Positions 5,611 through 12,739 of a stretch of DNA of 13,539 nucleotides are shown here, piece by piece. Location of the stretch: the NCBI GenBank assembly GCA_016303065.1, contig JAEDMJ010000047.1:1-13539 (forward strand), given 5' to 3'. Each line of letters starts with the position of its first letter. Positions within the stretch are counted from its first letter, which is position 1. This stretch comes from Clostridiales bacterium. GTDB taxonomy: Bacteria; Bacillota; Clostridia; Oscillospirales; QAMX01. Position numbers and translations under genes: made by a program. The notes under the pieces were generated by a model. The model searched no databases and was not told the DNA's origin. It was given only the letters and a program-made list of their open reading frames with translations.

Positions 5611-7374
5611 ATGATAAAAGTTCTGAAAAGACTGACCTGGAAGGAGCTTGTGCTTGCGCTTGTGTCGGTCGGATTTGTTGTGGTGCAGGTGTGGCTCGAC
5701 CTTACGATACCGGACTATATGTCCGAGATCACGATGCTCATCCAGACTCCGGGAAGCGAGATGCGCGAGGTGCTTTCGGCGGGCGGAATGATGCTGGTCT
5801 GCGCGCTGGGAAGCCTTGCGGCTTCGGTGTTTACCGCAGTGTGCGCGTCAAAAATTTCGGCGAACACGGGCGCGGTGCTGCGCCGCAGGCTTTTTGGAAG
5901 GGTGCAGTCCTTTTCGATGGAGGAGATCGGGCGTTTTTCGACCGCAAGCCTGATAACCCGTTCAACAAACGACGTGACTCAGGTGCAGAACCTGATCGTA
6001 ATGGGGCTTCAGGTGATGGTGAAAGCGCCGATAATGGCGGTTTGGGCCATCTGCAAAATCGCGGGAAAGCGCTGGGAGTGGACTTTATCCACCGCCGCGG
6101 CCGTCGCGGTGCTTATGTGCGTGGTTGGCGTGTGCATTATTTTTGTGCTTCCGGAATTCAAAAAGCTGCAGAGACTCACCGACGATCTGAACCGTGTCAC
6201 AAGGGAGAACCTGAGCGGCCTAAGGGTCGTGCGCGCCTACAACGCGGAGAGCTATCAGGAAGACAAGTTTGAAAAAGCAAATGAAAGCCTGACTAAGTCG
6301 AACCTTTTTGCCCACAGGACAATGGCGTTCATGATGCCGAGCATACAGCTTATCATGAGCGGGCTTTCCCTGGCCGTCTACTGGATCGGAGCGGCGCTTA
6401 TCAACGGCGCGGGGCTTGCGGAAAAGGCCGTGCTTTTTTCGGAGATGATCGTTTTTTCACAGTATGCGGTGCAGGTTATCATGTCCTTCATGATGCTCGT
6501 TATGATATTCATAATGCTTCCGAGGGCTTCCGTTGCCGCAAACAGAATAAACCAGGTGCTTGACACAGAGCTTTCCATCACCGACGGAAAAGAGGAAGAA
6601 GGACTCCCCGGGGCAGTGGGTGAAATCGAGTTCAGAAACGTGAGCTTCCGCTATCCCGACGCGGAGGAGGACTCGCTGAGCAATATATCCTTCCGGGCGA
6701 AAAGGGGAGAGACTGTTGCCTTCATCGGCGCGACCGGGTGCGGCAAGAGCACGGCAGTGAACCTTATTCCGCGGTTTTACGATGCGACGGCGGGCGAAGT
6801 GCTTGTGGACGGACGGGATGTTCGCGAATACTCCCAGACCGCGCTTCGGAACAAGATCGGATACGTCTCCCAGAAAGCGACGCTTTTTACGGGCACGGTT
6901 TCCTCCAACGTGGCCTACGGTGACAACGGAAAAGACGCAGGTGAACTTGAAAACGGCGTTGTAAAAGCCGTGGAGGTTGCCCAGGCAAAGGATTTTGTCG
7001 AAAACATGGAGGATTCATATCAGGGCTTCATCGCTCAGGGAGGCTCGAACCTGTCCGGCGGACAAAAACAGCGCATCTCAATTGCCAGAGCAGTCTGCCG
7101 GAAGCCGGAAATACTTATATTTGACGACTCGTTTTCGGCGCTGGATTACAGAACGGATCGGACGCTGAGAGAAACACTCAACCGTGAGTGCCGGGATGCA
7201 ACGAAGATCATCGTTGCCCAGCGCATCGGCACGATCCGCGATGCCGACAGGATCGTCGTTCTCGACGACGGGCGTATGGCCGGGATCGGCACCCACAGCC
7301 AGCTTATGGAAAACTGCGAGGTTTACCGGCAGATCGCCCTTTCCCAGCTTTCAAAGGAGGAGCTTGCACAGTGA
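5611..7374 (+). CDS. ABC exporter half-transporter, degenerate ATP site subunit
   Basis: A protein of 587 aa with a six-helix transmembrane domain (about residues 15-310) fused to an ATP-binding domain (about 340-575), the usual build of a bacterial type IV ABC exporter. Walker A is GATGCGKST (373-381) and the signature is LSGGQ (481-485). The Walker B aspartate D505 is followed by D506, where active subunits have the catalytic Glu. The H-loop His is replaced by Gln537 (VAQRIG). Both changes are typical of the degenerate partner in heterodimers such as BmrCD, LmrCD and TM287/288. The start has AAAGGA at 5592-5597, 13 bases before the ATG. It overlaps the next ABC gene by 4 bases and lies under probable MarR control, so multidrug or toxic-metabolite efflux is likely; the substrate is unknown. 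Confidence 0.93.
   Translation: MIKVLKRLTWKELVLALVSVGFVVVQVWLDLTIPDYMSEITMLIQTPGSEMREVLSAGGMMLVCALGSLAASVFTAVCASKISANTGAVLRRRLFGRVQSFSMEEIGRFSTASLITRSTNDVTQVQNLIVMGLQVMVKAPIMAVWAICKIAGKRWEWTLSTAAAVAVLMCVVGVCIIFVLPEFKKLQRLTDDLNRVTRENLSGLRVVRAYNAESYQEDKFEKANESLTKSNLFAHRTMAFMMPSIQLIMSGLSLAVYWIGAALINGAGLAEKAVLFSEMIVFSQYAVQVIMSFMMLVMIFIMLPRASVAANRINQVLDTELSITDGKEEEGLPGAVGEIEFRNVSFRYPDAEEDSLSNISFRAKRGETVAFIGATGCGKSTAVNLIPRFYDATAGEVLVDGRDVREYSQTALRNKIGYVSQKATLFTGTVSSNVAYGDNGKDAGELENGVVKAVEVAQAKDFVENMEDSYQGFIAQGGSNLSGGQKQRISIARAVCRKPEILIFDDSFSALDYRTDRTLRETLNRECRDATKIIVAQRIGTIRDADRIVVLDDGRMAGIGTHSQLMENCEVYRQIALSQLSKEELAQ
7353..7360 (+). promoter_or_regulatory. ribosome binding site that sets the second ABC start
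   Basis: AAAGGAGG lies inside the end of the first ABC gene, 10 bases before a GTG at 7371 that overlaps the upstream stop (GTGA). The next in-frame ATG, at 7407, has no comparable site, and the frame is open well upstream with no other ribosome site near. This favours the GTG start with translational coupling. Confidence 0.8.
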
Positions 7375-9218
7375 AAAACAATGAATACAAACTCGGACAG
7401 GCAAAAATGGCGCGTCACCACGGCCCCGGTCCGGGTCACGGTCCCGGTCCCGGCGCCGGAGAAAAGGCGAACGACCTTGTTGGAACCTGGAAAAAGCTTC
7501 TCGGTTATTGCAGAAAGCATATCGCCGGAATGGTAATTGCCGTTGTGTGCGCCGCGGCGGGGACGGTTCTGACTCTTGCCGGGCCGGACAAACTCTCTGA
7601 GATCACAAACCTCATAACCGGCGGCATCACAACCGGCATAGATATGGATGCGGTTGCAAAAATCGGGTTCACGCTTGTCGCGTTCTACGCTTCAAGCTAT
7701 ATTCTCTCGTCCGTGCAGAACTGGATCATGGCGACCGTGACGCAGAAGGTGTCAAAGCGGCTTCGGTCGGATATCTCAAAAAAGATAAACCGGCTTCCTA
7801 TGTGGTACTACAACCGAACCACCACGGGCGACGTGCTTTCGCGCGTTACAAACGACGTGGACACGATTGCCCAGTCGCTGAACAACAGCATCGGTTCGCT
7901 GGTTTCGGCGGTTGTGCTTTTTGCGGGTTCTTTGATCATGATGCTCAGGACGAACCTTGTTATGACTGCGGCGGCGGTTCTTGCCACGCTGATCGGATTT
8001 GTGCTGATGTTTTCGATCATGGGAAAGAGCCAGAAGTACTTCACAAGACAGCAGGACCGTCTCGGCGACCTCAACGGTCACATCGAGGAGATATACGCAG
8101 GGCACACGGTTGTAAAAGCCTATAACGGCGAGGCCGAAGCCCGGAAAAAGTTCGACCGGCTGAACGGCGAACTGAGCGAAAGCGCGTTCAGGGCACAGTG
8201 CCTTTCGGGACTGATGCATCCTATCATGGGGTTCATGGGAAACTTCGGATATGTTACGGTGTGCGTTGTGGGCGGCGCGATGGCCCTGAACGGAAAAATC
8301 GATTTCGGCGTGATAGTTGCGTTCATGCTCTATGTCCGCTATTTTACCCAGCCTCTTTCCCAGATCGCCCAGGCAATGCAGTCCCTCCAGTCCGCAGCGG
8401 CGGCGGGAGAAAGGGTGTTTGAGTTCCTCGAAGAGGAAGAAATGGAAGACGAGAGCGCAAAGACGAAGGAACTCACGGAAGTGAACGGATACGTCGAGTT
8501 TGACCATGTGAAATTCGGATACGAGGATTCGGACACGACGGTTATAAACGATTTTTCCGCCTCCGCGCTTCCCGGTCAGAAGATCGCAATCGTCGGGCCC
8601 ACCGGCGCCGGAAAGACGACGATTGTGAACCTGCTCATGCGCTTCCACGAAATCCAGGGCGGGGAGATCAGGGTCGACGGAGTGCCGACAAAAGAGCTTT
8701 CCCGGGAGACGGTGCATTCGCTTTTCTGCATGGTGCTTCAGGACACATGGCTCTTTGAGGGCACGGTGCGGGAAAACCTGATATACTGCACAAAGGACGC
8801 CACGGATGAGAAAATGAGGAAGGCCTGTAAATCGGTCGGACTTGACCACTTTATAAGGACTCTTCCCTCCGGATACGACACTGTGCTGAATGACCGGGTC
8901 AACCTTTCCCAGGGGCAGAAACAGCAGCTTACCATAGCAAGGGCGATGATCGCGGACAAGCCGATGCTTATTCTTGACGAGGCGACAAGCTCCGTCGACA
9001 CGCGCACGGAGCTTCAGATACAGCGCGCCATGGACGAGCTGATGAAAAACCGCACGTCCTTCGTCATTGCCCACAGGCTTTCGACGATCAAAAACGCCGA
9101 TCTGATACTCGTTATGAAAAACGGCGACATCATCGAAAGCGGAACGCATGACGAACTGCTTTCGCAAAACGGCTTCTATGCCGAGCTATACAACAGCCAG
9201 TTTGAAAAGGCGTCCTGA
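7371..9218 (+). CDS. ABC exporter half-transporter, catalytic ATP site subunit
   Basis: A protein of 615 aa from a GTG start. The N-terminal tail is unusual: a His-Gly-Pro stretch (HHGPGPGHGPGPGAG, about residues 15-29) precedes the transmembrane domain (about 45-345). The ATP-binding domain has Walker A GPTGAGKTT (409-417), Walker B ILDE with catalytic E537, and H-loop H568 (IAHRLST), so this subunit supplies the working catalytic residues. Its signature is LSQGQ (512-516) instead of LSGGQ. In a heterodimer that changed signature faces the degenerate Walker A/B of the first subunit, so all deviations fall in one composite site. It is the last gene of the marR-ABC-ABC operon. Confidence 0.93.
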   Translation: MKNNEYKLGQAKMARHHGPGPGHGPGPGAGEKANDLVGTWKKLLGYCRKHIAGMVIAVVCAAAGTVLTLAGPDKLSEITNLITGGITTGIDMDAVAKIGFTLVAFYASSYILSSVQNWIMATVTQKVSKRLRSDISKKINRLPMWYYNRTTTGDVLSRVTNDVDTIAQSLNNSIGSLVSAVVLFAGSLIMMLRTNLVMTAAAVLATLIGFVLMFSIMGKSQKYFTRQQDRLGDLNGHIEEIYAGHTVVKAYNGEAEARKKFDRLNGELSESAFRAQCLSGLMHPIMGFMGNFGYVTVCVVGGAMALNGKIDFGVIVAFMLYVRYFTQPLSQIAQAMQSLQSAAAAGERVFEFLEEEEMEDESAKTKELTEVNGYVEFDHVKFGYEDSDTTVINDFSASALPGQKIAIVGPTGAGKTTIVNLLMRFHEIQGGEIRVDGVPTKELSRETVHSLFCMVLQDTWLFEGTVRENLIYCTKDATDEKMRKACKSVGLDHFIRTLPSGYDTVLNDRVNLSQGQKQQLTIARAMIADKPMLILDEATSSVDTRTELQIQRAMDELMKNRTSFVIAHRLSTIKNADLILVMKNGDIIESGTHDELLSQNGFYAELYNSQFEKAS

Positions 9219-9223
9219 CGGAA

Positions 9224-9256
9224 AACTCCCGCCCGTATACTATACGGGCGGGAGTT
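9224..9256. terminator. hairpin between convergent ABC operon and YitT gene
   Basis: Bases 9224-9239 are an exact 16-base inverted repeat of 9241-9256 around a single base, so a GC-rich stem of about 13 bp with a small loop is expected. It sits 5 bases after the ABC stop codon and about 60 bases after the YitT gene end. On the minus strand it is followed by TTTTCC when the stem foot is included; on the plus strand no T tract follows. It probably helps end both transcripts, perhaps only as a 3' stabiliser on the plus side. Confidence 0.55.
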
Positions 9257-9316
9257 CGCGCAAAAAAGCCTTTGTTTTCGGAGAAAAAAGTGCTGACCCG
9301 GACGGCGGCGGGAAAA

Positions 9317-9973
9317 TCAGCTTTCTTTCTGCCGGGGGTCGTTTTCGGCGGGGGAGTTTGGTTTTCCCTTCGCTTTTTTGCCGAAAGGAATTTTCTGAAT
9401 AAAGCCGATTATCTGTCCCGAGATCACGACAGTCAGAAGCGAATAGACAATTCGCCCCAGGGGAATGTATGTGAGGGACAATCCCAGCACGATCAGGTCG
9501 AAGGCGAGATATATCCACTGAATATTGATCCGGAGAAGGCGGGAAAGACTCATGGAGAGGGCGTCGTCGCCGCCGGGCGCTCCGCCGATGCGGACACAGA
9601 CTCCCGCTCCGACGCCGACAAAGACCGCGCCGATAAGTGCGGCGAGAAGCGGCTTTTCGGAGATCCCCGGCCAGAGCGGGGGGAAGAGCTCGTAGATCTT
9701 GTAGGCTGCGGAAAACCCTCCGGCGGAAACTGCGGAATAGACGAGAAAATCTTTTCCCAAAAGCTTCCACCCAAGACCGTAGCAGGCGGCGTTCAGCACC
9801 AGCCCGGAAAGAGCCGGAGAGATGCCGAGCCAGTGCTCCAGAAGCAGCGTCAGTCCGAGAACGCCTCCCTCGGTTATGCCTGAAACCGAGTGGACGTTGT
9901 ATAATCCGAATGCGAGAAATGCGCTTGACAAAAACGCAATCGCACAGTATTTCGCCTTTATGTTTTTAAACAA
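9317..9973 (-). CDS. YitT-family membrane protein, TTG start
   Basis: A protein of 218 aa with about five hydrophobic segments, matching the YitT (DUF161) family of bacterial membrane proteins of unknown function. Recognisable elements are the N-terminal helix with AFGLYNVHSVSGITEGGVLGLTLLL, the loop GGAPGGDDALSMSLSR and the following INIQWIYLAFD helix. A short, charged Lys/Pro/Asn tail replaces the C-terminal DUF2179 domain found in longer members. I start at TTG 9973: GAGGTG (9984-9979) lies 5 bases upstream. The longer open frame reaching 10081 would begin upstream of the gene's own promoter, inside the niaR terminator. The gene is monocistronic, just downstream of the NAD operon. Confidence 0.8.
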   Translation of the reverse strand: MFKNIKAKYCAIAFLSSAFLAFGLYNVHSVSGITEGGVLGLTLLLEHWLGISPALSGLVLNAACYGLGWKLLGKDFLVYSAVSAGGFSAAYKIYELFPPLWPGISEKPLLAALIGAVFVGVGAGVCVRIGGAPGGDDALSMSLSRLLRINIQWIYLAFDLIVLGLSLTYIPLGRIVYSLLTVVISGQIIGFIQKIPFGKKAKGKPNSPAENDPRQKES

Positions 9974-9978
9974 AACAC

Positions 9979-9984
9979 CACCTC
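9979..9984 (-). promoter_or_regulatory. ribosome binding site for the TTG start of the YitT gene
   Basis: GAGGTG on the minus strand lies 5 bases before the TTG at 9973. No ATG or GTG in the correct frame lies between the promoter and this point, so it decides the start. Confidence 0.7.
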
Positions 9985-10027
9985 GTTTTTTGTAAAAATT
10001 TTTTCCTGCGGCGCAAAGAATAAAGGT

Positions 10028-10056
10028 ATTATACCACAAAATTTTGTTTTTTTCAA
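10028..10056 (-). promoter_or_regulatory. sigma-A promoter of the YitT gene
   Basis: On the minus strand, -35 TTGAAA (10056-10051), a 17-base spacer and a perfect -10 TATAAT (10033-10028). Transcription would start near 10021, with a leader of about 48 bases. It lies between the niaR terminator and the TTG start, so the gene is independent of the nad operon. Confidence 0.85.
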
Positions 10057-10062
10057 CAGCGC

Positions 10063-10098
10063 AAAAAAACGCCTTCCCCAAGCGGCGAAAGGCGTTTT
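10063..10098 (-). terminator. terminator of the nadABC-niaR operon
   Basis: On the minus strand the 10-bp stem (10098-10089 with 10075-10066) has a 13-base loop and runs into seven T residues (10069-10063). It begins 19 bases after the niaR stop. This is a clear intrinsic terminator. Confidence 0.9.
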
Positions 10099-10117
10099 CC
10101 GTCTTTGTATCTGTGGC

Positions 10118-10651
10118 TTACAGCTCGTCTTTTTCGTACGGCATGAGCTCTGCAAGAAAACCTTTTTCCGAAAGCGCAGCTTCGATCTCGTCAAGGATCT
10201 CCGGAGTATCGGCGCTTATCCGGTGGAAATGATATCCGGAGGTGACGTTCAAAAGCGGAACGGATTTTCCGGATTCGATATTGCGGATGAATGTCTGAAC
10301 GTCTCGCCGGTTTTTGACGTTCAGCGGGGCAGACATTTTTCCGTATATTTTGTGGTTCACCATGACGTCCTGCACGCACCCGCCCAGGTCGACGATCAGA
10401 GTGAGCTCTTCTTCGGTGCGCTCATTGGTGTGATGCACCTTGAAAAGCCGCGAGCAGCGGCTTTGGCCGTCAAGCACATAACCCCTTGCGGTCGCGGTTA
10501 TCGGACAGCCTTCGCTTCGCAGAATGGCGATATCCTGAACAACGACCTGGCGGCTGACCCCCGTTTCGCGGCCGAGCGCTCCGCCGGAGAGGGGGGTGTC
10601 GGATTCTTTTATCAGCGATATGATTTTTTTTCGTCGCTCTGCTGAGGTCAT
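10118..10651 (-). CDS. niaR: NiaR-type transcriptional repressor of NAD biosynthesis (3H domain)
   Basis: A protein of 177 aa. A winged helix-turn-helix (about residues 5-60, GGALGRETGVSRQVVVQDIAILR) is followed by a 3H domain (about 70-170). The probable metal ligands are H74 and E82 (HHTNERTEEEL), H141 and H143 (GYHFHRI), and the conserved VNHKIYG holds H100. H74, E82, H141 and H143 sit at a constant offset of five from the nickel ligands I recall for Thermotoga NiaR (TM1602). NiaR proteins repress niacin and NAD genes when nicotinic acid is bound. Its place as last gene of nadABC makes feedback control of this operon very likely; the operator should lie upstream of nadA, outside the window. 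I start at the ATG at 10651 because AAAGGAG lies 7 bases upstream. Confidence 0.93.
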   Translation of the reverse strand: MTSAERRKKIISLIKESDTPLSGGALGRETGVSRQVVVQDIAILRSEGCPITATARGYVLDGQSRCSRLFKVHHTNERTEEELTLIVDLGGCVQDVMVNHKIYGKMSAPLNVKNRRDVQTFIRNIESGKSVPLLNVTSGYHFHRISADTPEILDEIEAALSEKGFLAELMPYEKDEL

Positions 10652-10666
10652 CGTATTTCTCCTTTC

Positions 10667-10681
10667 CGGGGGCTGTCCCCG
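10667..10681. repeat. short GC hairpin GGGG-N4-CCCC between nadC and niaR
   Basis: GGGGCTGTCCCC lies in the 35-base gap between nadC and niaR, directly upstream of the niaR ribosome site. It resembles the palindrome GGGGAC-C-GTCCCC at 2943-2955, which also lies in an untranslated gap 5' of a minus-strand gene. Two short copies are too few to call a repeat family. Confidence 0.25.
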
Positions 10682-10686
10682 TGAGC

Positions 10687-11544
10687 TTATCGGTCTATGG
10701 CGCGGAGGTGCTTTAAGCTGATGTCCATGATCGGCGCGGAGTGGGTGAGGGCACCGCTTGAAACATAGTCCACGCCGAGCGCGGCGACGGTCTTTATGTT
10801 CTCGCGGGTGATGTTTCCGGAGCACTCCGTTTTGGCTCTTCCGTCGATAATTCGGATGGCTTCGGCCATCTGGTCGGGGGTCATATTGTCGAGCATGATG
10901 ATGTCTGCGCCCGCTTCGACAGCGTCGCGGACCATGTCGAGGTTTTCGACTTCGACTTCGATCTTGCGGACAAAAGGCGCGTAGGCCTTTGCGGCGGCGA
11001 CGGCCTCTTTGACTCCTCCTGCGGCGTCAATGTGATTGTCCTTGAGGAGGACTCCGTCGGACAGATTGTACCGGTGGTTGGAGCCGCCGCCGACTTTGAC
11101 GGCGTATTTTTCAAAGATTCTCATGCAGGGAGAGGTCTTTCGTGTGTCAAGCAGCGTGGTTTTTGTGCCTTCGAGCAGCTTTGCCACGGAGTTGGTATAG
11201 GTGGCGATTCCGCTCATGCGCTGGAGATAGTTGAGCGCAGTGCGTTCTCCGGAGAGCAGGACGCGTATATCCCCGGTGACGGTGGCCATGTGAGTGCCTT
11301 TTTTGACAAAGTCGCCGTCCCTGACGAAGAACTCGGCCTTTGTATCCGGGTCAAGAATCGTAAATACCCTTTCAAAAACGCCGAGGCCCGCGACGATGCC
11401 GTCCTGCTTGCAGATGAGCTGCACTTCGCCCAGACGGTATTCGGGCATGACGGAGTTCGTGGTGACGTCTTCGCTGTTGATGTCTTCTTCAAGCGCAAGG
11501 CGGATATATTTGTCTGCCGCGAGCTTCATGGTGATGGAATTCAT
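10687..11544 (-). CDS. nadC: nicotinate-nucleotide pyrophosphorylase (carboxylating)
   Basis: A cytosolic enzyme of 285 aa that joins quinolinate and phosphoribosyl pyrophosphate to make nicotinate mononucleotide, CO2 and pyrophosphate. Type II phosphoribosyltransferase motifs are present in order: ERTALN (100-105), DTRKT (133-137), EKYAV then GGGSNHR (152-158), LKDNH (167-171), EVEVEN (196-201), MLDN (217-220) and SGALTHSAP (263-271). The usual EASGGI stretch reads ECSGNI here (240-245), a mild variant. The length is normal for the family. The ATG overlaps the nadB stop as ATGA, and an AAAGGAAA lies upstream, so translation is probably coupled to nadB. Confidence 0.97.
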   Translation of the reverse strand: MNSITMKLAADKYIRLALEEDINSEDVTTNSVMPEYRLGEVQLICKQDGIVAGLGVFERVFTILDPDTKAEFFVRDGDFVKKGTHMATVTGDIRVLLSGERTALNYLQRMSGIATYTNSVAKLLEGTKTTLLDTRKTSPCMRIFEKYAVKVGGGSNHRYNLSDGVLLKDNHIDAAGGVKEAVAAAKAYAPFVRKIEVEVENLDMVRDAVEAGADIIMLDNMTPDQMAEAIRIIDGRAKTECSGNITRENIKTVAALGVDYVSSGALTHSAPIMDISLKHLRAIDR

Positions 11545-12725
11545 TTTGTTTTGTTTTCCTTTCCGGACGCGATTTTTTCTGCGGCCCTCTTTGCAAATAC
11601 AAGGCTTTCCAAAAGGCTGTTGCTGGCGAGGCGGTTTTTTCCGTGAACGCCGTTGCAGCTTGTTTCACCGACGGCGTAAAGGTTTTTCATTGTGGTCTTT
11701 GAATCGCTGTCGACGTATACGCCGCCCATGAAATAGTGCTGGGCGGGAACGACGGGTATCGCTTCCTTTGTGATGTCGTAGCCTTCCCGGAGACAGGTTT
11801 CGTAAATGTTCGGGAAATGGCTGAGGATTGTTTCTTTGGGGACTCTTTCAAAAGAGAGCCAAACATGGCGGCTGCCCTCTTTTTCCATTTCGGCCAGAAT
11901 GGCTTTTGTGACGACGTCGCGCGGCCGGAGTTCGTCGGTAAAGCGCTCTCCGCGGGAGTTCAGAAGAATCGCCCCTTCGCCGCGGGCGGATTCGGAGATC
12001 AGAAAACTTCTTCCGGCCTTTTCGCTGTAAAGACTCGTGGGGTGGAACTGGACATAGTCGGTGTGTTCGAGTCTTACGCCGTGCTTTTTTGAAACGGTGA
12101 GCGCGTCCCCGGTAAGACAGGGAAAATTGGTGGAGTGCTCGTAAAGTCCGCCGATCCCGCCCGTGGCAAGCACCGTGTTTTCGGCGCGGAGGGCAAGCTC
12201 GTCTTCGCCCCTTTTGGCGAGAAGTCCGGCGCATTTGCCGTTTTCCGTGAGAAGATCGGTCATCTCCGTGTATTCCGAAATTTCGATGTTGGAATATGTT
12301 TTCACACGGCGCTGGAGCGCCCGGGTGATTTCTTTTCCGGTGATGTCCTTGTGAAAACAGATCCTCGGCCTGGAATGGGCGCCCTCGCGGGTATATTTCA
12401 GCGTTCCGTCCTCGTTCCTCTCAAACCGCACCCCGAGGGTCAGCAGATCGTCGATGACGGCGCGGCTGGAGCGGATCATTATGTCGACGCTTTCCCTCCT
12501 GTTTTCGTAGTGACCGGCGCGCATGGTGTCCTCAAAAAATGCGTCGTAGTCATCTTCGTCTGCGAGAACGCATATGCCTCCCTGGGCAAGCATTGAATCG
12601 CAGCTGTCCATGTCTTCCTTGCATATCATGAGGATTTTTTTATCCCGGGGAAGGTTGAGCGCGGTATAAAGCCCGGCAACGCCGGTTCCCGCAATGACAA
12701 CGTCGTACTCAAGCTCTTTTTTCAT
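11541..12725 (-). CDS. nadB: L-aspartate oxidase, short form without C-terminal domain
   Basis: A flavoprotein of 394 aa that oxidises L-aspartate to iminoaspartate for NadA. The FAD-binding motif is GTGVAG (13-18), followed by MLAQGG (45-50). The substrate and catalytic positions of the family are visible: R113-E114 (REGAHS), H228 (QFHPT), R248 (SARGEGA), H330 (AQHYFMGGV) and R365 (HGKNRLASNSLLE). The protein stops soon after that last motif, whereas the E. coli enzyme has about 540 residues with an extra helical domain. Short NadBs of roughly this size occur in Clostridia, so this is likely a lineage form and not a truncation; the frame is intact and overlaps nadC normally. A TGA lies 3 codons before the ATG in frame, which fixes the start. 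The ribosome site is weak, with the nadA stop 14 bases upstream, suggesting coupling. In anaerobes fumarate is the likely electron acceptor. Confidence 0.95.
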   Translation of the reverse strand: MKKELEYDVVIAGTGVAGLYTALNLPRDKKILMICKEDMDSCDSMLAQGGICVLADEDDYDAFFEDTMRAGHYENRRESVDIMIRSSRAVIDDLLTLGVRFERNEDGTLKYTREGAHSRPRICFHKDITGKEITRALQRRVKTYSNIEISEYTEMTDLLTENGKCAGLLAKRGEDELALRAENTVLATGGIGGLYEHSTNFPCLTGDALTVSKKHGVRLEHTDYVQFHPTSLYSEKAGRSFLISESARGEGAILLNSRGERFTDELRPRDVVTKAILAEMEKEGSRHVWLSFERVPKETILSHFPNIYETCLREGYDITKEAIPVVPAQHYFMGGVYVDSDSKTTMKNLYAVGETSCNGVHGKNRLASNSLLESLVFAKRAAEKIASGKENKTK

Positions 12726-12739
12726 CGCGGCTCACACTT

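Noticed and set aside
7188..7370. Upstream extension of the second ABC gene to 676 codons
   Set aside because: It would lie wholly within the end of the first ABC gene in another frame. The GTG at 7371 has a strong ribosome site and the classic GTGA overlap.
7776..9167. Minus-strand open frame of 463 codons opposite the second ABC gene
   Set aside because: It is a codon-bias shadow. The sense strand has complete Walker A, signature, Walker B and H-loop motifs, while the antisense product is Arg/His-rich with no recognisable fold, promoter or ribosome site.
10652..10825. N-terminal extension of niaR to 235 codons
   Set aside because: The added 58 residues overlap nadC antisense-free coding on the same strand in another frame, are Arg-rich, and lie upstream of a clear AAAGGAG-ATG start at 10651.
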